Of a stretch of 64,000 nucleotides of DNA, positions 8,432-15,662 are shown piece by piece (the stretch's first letter is position 1; each line of letters opens with the position of its first letter). Origin of the DNA: a bacterium M00.F.Ca.ET.205.01.1.1 (GTDB lineage Bacteria; Pseudomonadota; Alphaproteobacteria; Rhizobiales; Rhizobiaceae); assembly GCA_004791255.1 (NCBI GenBank), contig SRUQ01000012.1, positions 1 to 64,000 on the forward strand. The letters are read 5' to 3'. The position numbers and the translations under genes were made by a program. The notes under the pieces were generated by a model that worked only from the letters and a program-made list of their open reading frames with translations, searched no databases and had not been told where the DNA came from.

Positions 8432-8446
8432 ATGAGCATTCCTCAT
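8432..8446. promoter_or_regulatory. Candidate LysR box
   Basis: ATGAG-CATTC-CTCAT, a perfect 5-bp dyad with T-N11-A geometry, lying almost at the LysR start codon in the divergent intergenic region. Fits the autoregulatory site of LysR regulators. Confidence 0.55.
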
Positions 8447-8557
8447 AGGTACATGCCGGATATAGCAGCTAATCGCCATCAATCGCAGGCCCTAAATAGC
8501 CGTCATCACAATTGGGCCGATGCAATCAGCGCTGCGGCGTCGAGAAGGGACACGATC

Positions 8558-8953
8558 ATGGACATCAAGCGAAGCGGCACTCAGGCGTCGGGCAAGGGCC
8601 CGGCCGACTGGTTCACCGGCACGGTGCGCATCGACCCGCTGTTTCAAGTCGTTGCGCCTGCCCGCGCGGCCGGCAATGCCGTCACCTTCGAGCCCGGCGC
8701 GCGCACGGCGTGGCACACGCATCCGCTCGGGCAACTGCTCATCGTCACCGCCGGCTGCGGCCGGGTGCAGCGCGAGGGCGGGCCGATCGAAGAAATCCGG
8801 CCGGGCGACGTGGTTCGCTTCGAGGCGGGCGAGAAACATTGGCACGGCGCGGCACCGACCACGGCCATGACCCACATCGCCATCCAGGAATCCCTCGACG
8901 GCAAGGCCGTCGACTGGATGGAGCATGTCAGCGACGCGCAATACCACGGCTGA
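8558..8953 (+). CDS. Cupin-domain protein (carboxymuconolactone-operon type)
   Basis: A 131-residue single cupin. Motif 1 (PGARTAWHTHPLGQLLIVTAG) supplies the metal-binding His pair and motif 2 (IRPGDVVRFEAGEKHWHGA) the third His; the fold is complete. It is the first gene of a four-gene run (cupin, aldo/keto reductase, SDR, tautomerase) with short gaps, divergent from a LysR gene. ATG at 8558 has GAAGGG upstream. The reaction is not known; the cassette as a whole looks like a redox or detoxification set for small carbonyl compounds. Confidence 0.88.
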   Translation: MDIKRSGTQASGKGPADWFTGTVRIDPLFQVVAPARAAGNAVTFEPGARTAWHTHPLGQLLIVTAGCGRVQREGGPIEEIRPGDVVRFEAGEKHWHGAAPTTAMTHIAIQESLDGKAVDWMEHVSDAQYHG

Positions 8954-8968
8954 GCAAGGAGAACGACA

Positions 8969-9958
8969 ATGCAAAAGCGCACACTTGGAAAAAGCGGCCT
9001 CGAAGTTTCGGCCATTGGGCTGGGCTGCATGGGGATGAGCCAGTCATACGGGCAGCCGATGGCGACGCCGGATGCCGTCCGCCTGATCCGCTCCGCGTTC
9101 GAGCGCGGCATCACCTTCTTCGACACGGCGGAGGTCTATGGGCCGTTCACAAACGAGGAGGTCGTCGGCGAGGCGCTGCAGCCAATCCGCGACCACGTGG
9201 TGATCGCCACCAAGTTCGGCATCGACATCGCCGGCACGGCCGGACACGAAGGCATGGACAGCCGGCCGCAACACATCCGCGACGTCGTCGAGGCTTCGCT
9301 CAAGCGACTGAGGACGGACCGCATCGACCTGCTCTACCAGCACCGTGTCGATCCGGTGGTGCCGATCGAAGAGGTGGCCGGTGCGGTGAAGGACTTGATC
9401 GGCCAAGGCAAAGTGAAGCATTTCGGCCTCTCGGAAGCCGGTGTGCGCACCATCCGGCGCGCGCATGCGGTGCAGCCGGTCGCGGCGCTCCAAAGCGAAT
9501 ACTCGCTGTGGTGGCGCGAACCCGAGGAGGCGATACTTCCCGTCCTCGAGGAGCTGGGCATCGGCTTCGTGCCCTTCAGCCCCCTGGGCAAAGGGTTCCT
9601 CACTGGCGCCATCGACGCCGATACAAAATTCGACGACAGCGATTTCCGCAACACCGTGCCGCGTTTCACCGAAGAGGCCAGGAAGGCGAACCAGGCGCTG
9701 GTCGACGCGATTGCCGCGATCGCGGCGCAGAAGAAGGTGACCTCGGCGCAAGTCGCGCTTGCCTGGCTGCTGGCGCAAAGACCGTGGATCGTTCCGATCC
9801 CCGGCACGACGAAGCTCAATCGCGTCGAAGAGAACATCGGATCCTCCACTGTCGCGCTGACGGCGGACGAGCTTGCCAATATCGAGAACGCGGTCTCGGC
9901 GATTGCCGTGCAGGGAGAGCGCTATTCCCCGCAACAGGCGGCAAGGATCGATCGCTGA
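8969..9958 (+). CDS. Aldo/keto reductase
   Basis: A 329-residue TIM-barrel NADPH-dependent oxidoreductase. Catalytic Asp52 and Tyr57 (FDTAEVYGPF), Lys82 (ATKFG) and the His of LYQHRVDP are present, as are the AKR signature FGLSEAG and the cofactor segment IPGTTKLNRVEEN near the C-terminus. Closest in style to the YajO/pyridoxal-reductase-like AKR13 group. It starts 15 bp after the cupin with AAGGAGAA, so they are co-transcribed. Confidence 0.93.
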   Translation: MQKRTLGKSGLEVSAIGLGCMGMSQSYGQPMATPDAVRLIRSAFERGITFFDTAEVYGPFTNEEVVGEALQPIRDHVVIATKFGIDIAGTAGHEGMDSRPQHIRDVVEASLKRLRTDRIDLLYQHRVDPVVPIEEVAGAVKDLIGQGKVKHFGLSEAGVRTIRRAHAVQPVAALQSEYSLWWREPEEAILPVLEELGIGFVPFSPLGKGFLTGAIDADTKFDDSDFRNTVPRFTEEARKANQALVDAIAAIAAQKKVTSAQVALAWLLAQRPWIVPIPGTTKLNRVEENIGSSTVALTADELANIENAVSAIAVQGERYSPQQAARIDR

Positions 9959-9989
9959 GGCGGCGGGAAATGTTAGAAGGGACATCATC

Positions 9990-10730
9990 GTGAGCGAGAA
10001 CATCAAGGGCAAGGTCGTCGTCATCACCGGCGCCAGCAGCGGGCTGGGCGAGGCGGCCGCGCGGCTGCTGGCGAAAGAGGGCGCGAAACTGGTGCTGGGC
10101 GCGCGCCGTCTCGACAGGCTGGAAGCGCTGGCCGCCGAACTGTCGCTCGGCAAGGACGCGATCCTGCGGACCGACGTGACCAAGGTCGATGAGATCAGGC
10201 GCCTCGTCGACCATGCGGTCGAGATGCACGGCCGCGTCGACGTCATCATCAACAATGCCGGGCTGATGCCGCATTCGCCGCTGGAGCGCGGCAAGGTCGA
10301 GGACTGGGATCGGATGATCGACGTCAACATCAAGGGCGTGCTCTATGGCATCGCCGCCGTGCTGCCGCACATGAAGACGCAAAGGAGCGGCCACATCATC
10401 AACGTGTCGTCCGTCGCCGGCCACAAGGTCAACCCCGGCGGCGCGGTCTACGCCGCCACCAAGCACGCGGTGCGGGTTATCTCGGAAGGGCTGCGCCAGG
10501 AGGTGAAGCCCTACAACATCCGCACCACCATCATCTCGCCCGGCGCCGTGGCGACCGAACTGCCCGACAGCGTTACCGAGGCCGACGTCGCTAAAGGGGT
10601 GCGCGCGCTCTACGACCGGGTGGCCATCCCGGCCGATTCCTTCGCCAGGACGGTGGTGTTCGCCATGAGCCAGCCTGACGATGTCGACATCAATGAGATT
10701 CTGTTCCGGCCGACGGCGCAGGAGTACTGA
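9990..10730 (+). CDS. Short-chain dehydrogenase/reductase
   Basis: A 246-residue classical SDR. The nucleotide motif TGASSGLG is at residues 13-20, NNAG at 88-91, catalytic Ser140, Tyr154 and Lys158 (YAATK). The arginines after strand 2 (GARR) favour NADPH. GTG at 9990 with AGAAGGGA upstream was chosen over the longer frame that would run back into the preceding gene. Third gene of the operon; 3 bp precede the tautomerase gene. Confidence 0.93.
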   Translation: MSENIKGKVVVITGASSGLGEAAARLLAKEGAKLVLGARRLDRLEALAAELSLGKDAILRTDVTKVDEIRRLVDHAVEMHGRVDVIINNAGLMPHSPLERGKVEDWDRMIDVNIKGVLYGIAAVLPHMKTQRSGHIINVSSVAGHKVNPGGAVYAATKHAVRVISEGLRQEVKPYNIRTTIISPGAVATELPDSVTEADVAKGVRALYDRVAIPADSFARTVVFAMSQPDDVDINEILFRPTAQEY

Positions 10731-10733
10731 GGT

Positions 10734-10964
10734 ATGCCGCACGTGATCATCAAACTCTACGCCGGCAAGTCCGAGCAGCAGAAGGTCCGTATCGCCGAAG
10801 CGGTGACCAAGGCCATTGTCGACAGTGCTGGCAGCGCGGAGCGCTCCATCTCCGTCGGCATCGAGGATATTGCGCCGGAGGACTGGACCGAGAAGGTCTA
10901 CAAGCCGGACATTGCCGCAAGGATGGATCAACTCCACAAGAAGCCCGGCTACAACCCGCTCTGA
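10734..10964 (+). CDS. 4-oxalocrotonate tautomerase-family protein
   Basis: A 76-residue tautomerase. Pro2, exposed after Met removal, is the catalytic base of this superfamily, and the beta-alpha-beta pattern (VIIKLYAGKSEQQKVRIAEAV) fits. Members work as oligomers on enol/keto substrates. It follows the SDR by 3 bp, completing the LysR-controlled operon; a terminator lies about 180 bp on. Confidence 0.88.
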   Translation: MPHVIIKLYAGKSEQQKVRIAEAVTKAIVDSAGSAERSISVGIEDIAPEDWTEKVYKPDIAARMDQLHKKPGYNPL

Positions 10965-11142
10965 GCATTGGCCCAATGACCGGCGTGAGCGGCGCCTTGA
11001 CGCTTGCCGGTTCCTGCGCCAGCTTGCCGCCATGTTCGTTCTCGCGCCCTCCGACAGCAAGCGACGCCGCCCCGTACGGGCCGGCAGGCTGATTGCGCGA
11101 CGACAAAATCCGGCACGATAGATCCGGCTTAATCGTTTCCTG

Positions 11143-11174
11143 CCCCGCCCGCTGTACCAGCCGGCGGGGTTTTT
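11143..11174 (+). terminator. Intrinsic terminator before the GNAT gene
   Basis: CCCCGCC (11143-11149) pairs with GGCGGGG (11163-11169), with further loop pairing, and is followed at once by TTTTT. It closes the tautomerase operon. The region 10965-11142 between holds no gene I can support. Confidence 0.8.
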
Positions 11175-11192
11175 CCTATCTGGAGCCTTGTC

Positions 11193-11660
11193 ATGACCAT
11201 CAACTCTTCCCTGAGCTTTCGGCCGGCTAAGGCGGCGGATGCCGTTGCTATCCGCGACATCGTGCGCGCGGCCTATGCCAGATGGGTGCCGGTGATCGGA
11301 CGCGAGCCTCTGCCGATGCGCGCCGACTACCACAAGGCCCTTGCCGAGCATCCGTTCGATCTCGCCATCGAGGATGGCCGTGTCGTCGGCATGATCGAGA
11401 CCATGCTTGCCGACGACCATCTCTGGATCGAGAACGTCTGTGTCGCGCCTGACGCGCAGGGCAGGGGCATTGGCAGGCTGCTGCTCGGACGGGCCGAGAA
11501 CAAGGCTCGCGAGGCCGGCCGCAACGAGCTCCGCCTGCTGACCAACGGCGCCTTCGAAGCCAATGTGTTGTTGTACAAAAGGCATGGTTATACGATCGAC
11601 TGGGAGGAGCCGTTCATGGGCGGCATGACGGTCTATATGAGCAAGAGATTGACGCGATAG
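11193..11660 (+). CDS. GNAT-family N-acetyltransferase
   Basis: A 155-residue acetyltransferase with the complete GNAT core: N-terminal RPAKAADAVAIRDIV, central strands ending LWIENVCVAPDAQGRGIGRLLL, where Q/R-x-x-G-x-G/A (QGRGIG) binds the acetyl-CoA pyrophosphate, and the C-terminal ANVLLYKRHGYTI segment. Starts 19 bp after a terminator with TGGAG upstream, so probably its own unit. Substrate unknown. Confidence 0.9.
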   Translation: MTINSSLSFRPAKAADAVAIRDIVRAAYARWVPVIGREPLPMRADYHKALAEHPFDLAIEDGRVVGMIETMLADDHLWIENVCVAPDAQGRGIGRLLLGRAENKAREAGRNELRLLTNGAFEANVLLYKRHGYTIDWEEPFMGGMTVYMSKRLTR

Positions 11661-11687
11661 CGGCAAACCGGAGGCACGGATACGACG

Positions 11688-12071
11688 ATGGCTGCCAAGG
11701 TCAAATTGAAGCAGCTTCCCGGACCGTACGCGATCTCGCGGCTCGGGGCGGGCGACAGCATTCCCGGCTGGGCGGACGGGCCTGGCTTCGTCAGCATCAC
11801 CAGGACCGACGATGAGCTTTCGATCACGTGCCCGCAGGATCGCGTTCCACTCACGGTCAAGCACGATGGCGACTGGGTCGCCTTCAAATTGCAGGGACCC
11901 TTTGCCTTCGACGAGACCGGCATCGTGTTGGCGGTCATCCGGCCGCTGTCGGAAAACGGGCTGGGCATCTTCCTGGTGTCCACCTTCGACGGCGATCACC
12001 TGCTGGTGAAAGCGACGGATCAGGAAGCCGCGAGACAGCATCTGATCGAGGCGGGACACACGCTGCTGTAA
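11688..12071 (+). CDS. ACT-domain protein (COG3603/CASTOR-like)
   Basis: A 127-residue protein with two ACT-like units: an N-terminal half (LPGPYAISRLGAGDSIPGW, SITRTDDELSITC) and a C-terminal CASTOR-type ACT half (GIVLAVIRPLSENGLGIFLVSTFDGDHLLV). Such proteins bind amino acids; their bacterial role is uncharacterised. It follows the GNAT gene by 27 bp and may be co-transcribed with it. Confidence 0.82.
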   Translation: MAAKVKLKQLPGPYAISRLGAGDSIPGWADGPGFVSITRTDDELSITCPQDRVPLTVKHDGDWVAFKLQGPFAFDETGIVLAVIRPLSENGLGIFLVSTFDGDHLLVKATDQEAARQHLIEAGHTLL

Positions 12072-12243
12072 GTCGTCCAGACGCCATCGAAACCGGTATG
12101 TCCCTGGCCTACCTCGTCTGGCTCAACGACTGGCGCGCTGGCTCAACCACTTCGGGGGTTGCGTTTGACGAGACCCTTTGTGCATCGTTATTTCTAACCG
12201 GATATGACGCCGGAACGGCCATGCGGCACCCCAGGGAGAAACC

Positions 12244-13665
12244 ATGTCACACAATCTGCAGTTCTATATCGATGGCGCGTGGGTCGATCCTGTTGTGCCC
12301 AACACGCTCGATGTCATCGATCCGTCGAACGAGGATGTTTTCGCGCAGATTTCGCTCGGCTCCAAGGCCGATGTCGACAAGGCGGTGGCCGCTGCCAAGC
12401 GCGCCTTCAACATCTACGGCTTCACCTCGGTGGAAGAACGGCTCGACATCCTCAACCGCGTCATCGAAGTCTACAAGAAGCGCAGTCCCGATCTGGCGCT
12501 CGCCGTGTCGCGCGAGATGGGCGCGCCGCGCCGAATGGCGCTGGACAGCCAGGTCGGCATTGGTCTCGCGCATCTCACGAAGATGGCGGACGTGCTGAAG
12601 TCGTTCCAGTTCCGGCACGTCAAGGGCAGCGCGCTGATCGTCAAGGAGCCGATCGGCGTCGTCGGCCTGATCACGCCGTGGAACTGGCCGCTGAACCAGA
12701 TCACCTGCAAGGTGGGTCCCGCACTTGCCGCCGGCTGCACCATGGTACTGAAGCCATCGGAAATCGCGCCGCTCGACGCCGTCATCTTCGCCGAGATCGT
12801 CGACGAGGCCGGCGTACCGAAGGGCGTGTTCAACCTCGTCAACGGCGATGGCCCCGGCGTCGGCCAGGCGCTGTCCAGCCATCCCGACATCGATATGATG
12901 TCGTTCACCGGTTCGACCCGCGCCGGCATCCTGGTGGCCAAGGCCGCCGCCGACACGGTCAAGCGCGTGCATCAGGAGCTTGGCGGCAAGTCGGCCAACA
13001 TCCTGTTCCCGGATGTCGACCTCGCCACCGCCGTCACCAAGGGCGTCGCCGGCTGCTTCAGCAACAGCGGCCAGTCCTGCAACGCGCCGACGCGCATGTT
13101 CGTGCCGCGCGACCGTCATGACGAGGCCGCTGCTCACGCCAAGGCGGCGGCGGAAAAGTTCACCGTCGGCCCGGCCGACGGCGCCGGCACCAAACTTGGC
13201 CCTGTCGTCAGCCAGATCCAGTTCGACAAGATCCAGGAGCTGATCCAGGCTGGCATCGACGAAGGCGCCACGCTGGTCGCAGGCGGCCCCGGCCGTCCGG
13301 CCGAGCTCAACCGCGGTTACTACGTCAGGCCGACAGTCTTCGCCGACGTCACCCACGACATGCGCATCGCGCGCGAGGAAATCTTCGGCCCGGTGCTGGC
13401 GATCATGCCCTACGACACGGTCGAACAGGCCAACGACACCGTCTACGGCCTTGCCTCCTACATCCAGGCCAAGGACATTCAGAAGGCGCGCGACGTCGCG
13501 GCGCGCATGCGCTCCGGCAATGTCTACATCAACTATCCCCAATGGGACGCCGGGCTGCCGTTCGGCGGCTACAAGCAGTCGGGCAATGGCCGCGAATACG
13601 CCGAATACGGGCTCGAGGATTTCCTCGAGATCAAGGGCATCGCCGGCTACGAGGCGGCGGAGTAA
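12244..13665 (+). CDS. NAD(P)-dependent aldehyde dehydrogenase
   Basis: A 473-residue aldehyde dehydrogenase oxidising an aldehyde to its acid. Key residues are all present: Asn147 in PWNWP, Lys170 in LKPSE, Glu245 in QELGGKS, catalytic Cys279 in NSGQSC, and the C-terminal PFGGYKQSGNGRE motif. ATG with AGGGAGAAACC upstream. The 172-bp gap before it carries CTGGCTCAAC twice, 20 bp apart (12118 and 12138), a possible regulator site. Monocistronic; substrate cannot be read from the sequence. Confidence 0.94.
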   Translation: MSHNLQFYIDGAWVDPVVPNTLDVIDPSNEDVFAQISLGSKADVDKAVAAAKRAFNIYGFTSVEERLDILNRVIEVYKKRSPDLALAVSREMGAPRRMALDSQVGIGLAHLTKMADVLKSFQFRHVKGSALIVKEPIGVVGLITPWNWPLNQITCKVGPALAAGCTMVLKPSEIAPLDAVIFAEIVDEAGVPKGVFNLVNGDGPGVGQALSSHPDIDMMSFTGSTRAGILVAKAAADTVKRVHQELGGKSANILFPDVDLATAVTKGVAGCFSNSGQSCNAPTRMFVPRDRHDEAAAHAKAAAEKFTVGPADGAGTKLGPVVSQIQFDKIQELIQAGIDEGATLVAGGPGRPAELNRGYYVRPTVFADVTHDMRIAREEIFGPVLAIMPYDTVEQANDTVYGLASYIQAKDIQKARDVAARMRSGNVYINYPQWDAGLPFGGYKQSGNGREYAEYGLEDFLEIKGIAGYEAAE

Positions 13666-13728
13666 GGCGTCAATACAGCGCGTCGCTCATGCGGCGCGCA
13701 ACTTTCTGGAGTTGGGCCAATCGCCTGA

Positions 13729-13800
13729 AGCTGGCCCTGCCTGAAGAAGCACCTGTCGGAGCTGAACCCGGCATGCAGGGCCAAGGTGCTGGCCGAAAGG
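13729..13800 (+). pseudogene. Possible remnant of a Cys-rich repeat protein
   Basis: In one frame the bases read CLKKHLSELNPACRAKVLAE, which looks like the last unit of rhizobial secreted Cys-rich repeat proteins. A stop codon lies just upstream in that frame, while RLK, the usual preceding residues, are found in the neighbouring frame, so this would be a decayed, frameshifted fragment. The match is short and from recognition only. It sits in the otherwise empty gap behind the aldehyde dehydrogenase. Confidence 0.35.
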
Positions 13801-13861
13801 GCATGGCTTTCTTGCTTGCCGAATACGGCTGGTGATAATCAGGATCGTTGCCAGCCGAAGG

Positions 13862-14212
13862 ATGCAAGCCTTGATCGAGGCGAGACAAGAACCCGACGAA
13901 AGCCACTATCAGGTTTTTGTCGACGATCATTTTCACTATCGCGACGAGAGCCACCGTTACCTCGACGGAGAATTTCCGACCTACGATGAGGCTGTGGAGC
14001 GCTGCCGCGCCATCGTCGACAGCGAGTTGAAAGGCGCTTTCAAATCGGGAATGACCGCCGAACAGCTGTTTGAGCAATATAGTTTGTTTGGCTCGGACCC
14101 GTTCATCAAGACCCCATCCGGGCAGCGGGTTGATCCGCCTTTCTCGGCTTGGAACTATGCAATGGAACGGTGCGAAATCCTGGCTCGCGTGTCTACCAAT
14201 CGAACAGCCTGA
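13862..14212 (+). CDS. Conserved hypothetical protein
   Basis: A 116-residue soluble acidic protein with a beta-rich first half (HYQVFVDDHFHYRDESHRYL) and helical middle (YDEAVERCRAIVDSELK). I know it only as a conserved unknown of rhizobia. Start uncertain: ATG 13862 was chosen, GTG 13832 is also in frame, and neither has a clear ribosome binding site. It lies upstream of the toxin-antitoxin promoter and is not part of that operon. Confidence 0.65.
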   Translation: MQALIEARQEPDESHYQVFVDDHFHYRDESHRYLDGEFPTYDEAVERCRAIVDSELKGAFKSGMTAEQLFEQYSLFGSDPFIKTPSGQRVDPPFSAWNYAMERCEILARVSTNRTA

Positions 14213-14283
14213 TTTCATGCCGGCCTCGTCGTTGTGCTGAGTGCCAACGACGAGCATTCGACGGGATGTTTCTAGGCCTGATC

Positions 14284-14320
14284 TTGCCAATTGGCAAATT
14301 CATGCTATATCTTTGCCAAT
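14284..14320 (+). promoter_or_regulatory. Autoregulated promoter of the Xre-RES operon
   Basis: TTGCCA at 14284-14289 and TATATC at 14306-14311 are 16 bp apart, an acceptable -35/-10 pair. The -35 is embedded in the perfect 14-bp palindrome TTGCCAATTGGCAA (14284-14297) and a further half-site TTGCCAAT follows at 14313-14320, so bound antitoxin would cover the promoter. Type II antitoxins normally repress their own operon this way. Confidence 0.7.
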
Positions 14321-14336
14321 AGCAGAGGTGAGCAAC

Positions 14337-14747
14337 ATGCAGCTTCAAGCCATCGTCACCACACCGGCCGCGATTGGGTCGGCCATCTCGGATGAAGAGG
14401 CGGGCGCCTTGGCGCGCACCACCGTCAATCTGTTCAAGGCATGGAACCTCACCGATCTTGAGGCCTGCATCTTGCTTGGCGGCATTTCCGCGCGAACCTG
14501 GGCGCGCTGGAAGGAGGGCGGCATCGGTCGGATCGACCGCGACCTGCGCACCCGCATGGCGCATCTGATGGGCATCCACAAGGGCCTGCGCTACCTCTTC
14601 ACCGAGCCGGCGCGCGGCTATGCCTGGATCCGCAAGCCCAATGCCACATTCGGTGGCCAGTCGGCGCTCGACCTGATGTTGCGCGGTGAAATCTCCGATC
14701 TCGCGGCCATGCGCGAATGGCTCGACGCGGAGCGTGGCGCGTGGTGA
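14337..14747 (+). CDS. Xre/MbcA/ParS-type antitoxin
   Basis: A 136-residue antitoxin: N-terminal Xre-like helix-turn-helix (LTDLEACILLGGISARTWARWK) and C-terminal toxin-binding DUF2384 region (PNATFGGQSALDLMLRGEISDLAAMREWLDAERG), whose FGG...L motif is hallmark of RES-partner antitoxins. ATG 14337 follows GAGGTGA, selected over a longer frame. The stop overlaps the toxin start by four bases (GTGA). It neutralises the RES toxin and represses through the palindrome at 14284. Confidence 0.92.
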   Translation: MQLQAIVTTPAAIGSAISDEEAGALARTTVNLFKAWNLTDLEACILLGGISARTWARWKEGGIGRIDRDLRTRMAHLMGIHKGLRYLFTEPARGYAWIRKPNATFGGQSALDLMLRGEISDLAAMREWLDAERGAW

Positions 14748-15439
14748 GTGGGCTTGCGGTTCGCCGCCGCGTCCACTGGCAAAACACCTTTCGCATCATC
14801 CGCTCCATCCATCCGCCGATCGACCTGTTCGAGGACATTGCCGACCCGCGCGACTGGGAGGCGCTGGCCGCCGTCGAGGAAAAGACCAATCCGCGCATCC
14901 GCCTGGAGATCGGGGATCTCGGCAAGGTGTCGGCCGCCAGGCGGGTTTCCGGCCCCGGCGCCAGCTTCGTGATGGCGCCGTTCGTGCATTGCTCGCCCCT
15001 GAGGCCGGGCCGTTTTTCCGATGGCAGCTACGGCATCTACTATGCCGGCGACAGCGAGGATGTGGCGCTGGCCGAGACCATCCACCACCATCAGAAATTC
15101 ATGCGCGCCACCAACGAGGCGCCGGGCTGGACGGCGGATTTCCGCGTACTGATCGGCAGTGTCGAGCGCGACCTCGACGACGTCAACGCGGTACCCGGCG
15201 TGCTTGACCCCGACGACTACAGCGCCTCGCAGGCGGAAGGGCGGGCATTGCGGGCGGCGGGCAGTGACGGGCTGGTGTGGAACAGCGTGCGCATGCCGGA
15301 GGGGCAGTGCATCGGCATCTTCTGGCCCGATGCCATCACGGTCCCCGCCCAGGGCCGGCACTACAGCTACCACTGGAACGGCGGCCGCGTCGATTTCGTG
15401 CGCCAGCACGACACGGGCAAGGTGCTGGAAGTGGTGTGA
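14744..15439 (+). CDS. RES-domain toxin (NAD-degrading type)
   Basis: A 231-residue RES-family toxin. Known members (MbcT, ParT) cleave or use NAD+ and arrest growth. The name-giving conserved Arg, Glu and Ser have candidates in TFRIIRS, SEDVALAETIHHH and the C-terminal HYSYHW region. GTG 14744 overlaps the antitoxin stop, giving translational coupling; a terminator follows at 15544. The pair is complete and intact. Confidence 0.9.
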   Translation: MSGLAVRRRVHWQNTFRIIRSIHPPIDLFEDIADPRDWEALAAVEEKTNPRIRLEIGDLGKVSAARRVSGPGASFVMAPFVHCSPLRPGRFSDGSYGIYYAGDSEDVALAETIHHHQKFMRATNEAPGWTADFRVLIGSVERDLDDVNAVPGVLDPDDYSASQAEGRALRAAGSDGLVWNSVRMPEGQCIGIFWPDAITVPAQGRHYSYHWNGGRVDFVRQHDTGKVLEVV

Positions 15440-15543
15440 TTGCTGGCGAGAGCCGGCGCTTTCCACTGGTGCGGTCAAGCGCCGCTCATGAAACGCTGTT
15501 CCCGGCTCCGCGTGCGAGCGGCCAAGTCGCTTGCGCGGCGGAG

Positions 15544-15574
15544 GTCGGGGCTAGCTCGCCCCGACTATTTCTTT
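15544..15574 (+). terminator. Intrinsic terminator of the Xre-RES operon
   Basis: GTCGGGGC (15544-15551), loop TAGCTC, GCCCCGAC (15558-15565), then TATTTCTTT. An 8-bp GC-rich stem with a T-rich tail. Confidence 0.75.
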
Positions 15575-15662
15575 GCGGCAGTGACTTGCGAAGATCATGA
15601 ATTTGCCTGATCAAGTCGGCAGAATGCCAACAACCCGCAGACGTGATCCAGAATCCGCTGAC

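Noticed and set aside
9816..12059. A very long open frame on the minus strand opposite the aldo/keto reductase, SDR, tautomerase and GNAT genes
   Set aside because: It is the GC-rich antisense shadow of well-identified genes; its protein is a low-complexity Arg/Asp/His/Val-rich sequence without a domain.
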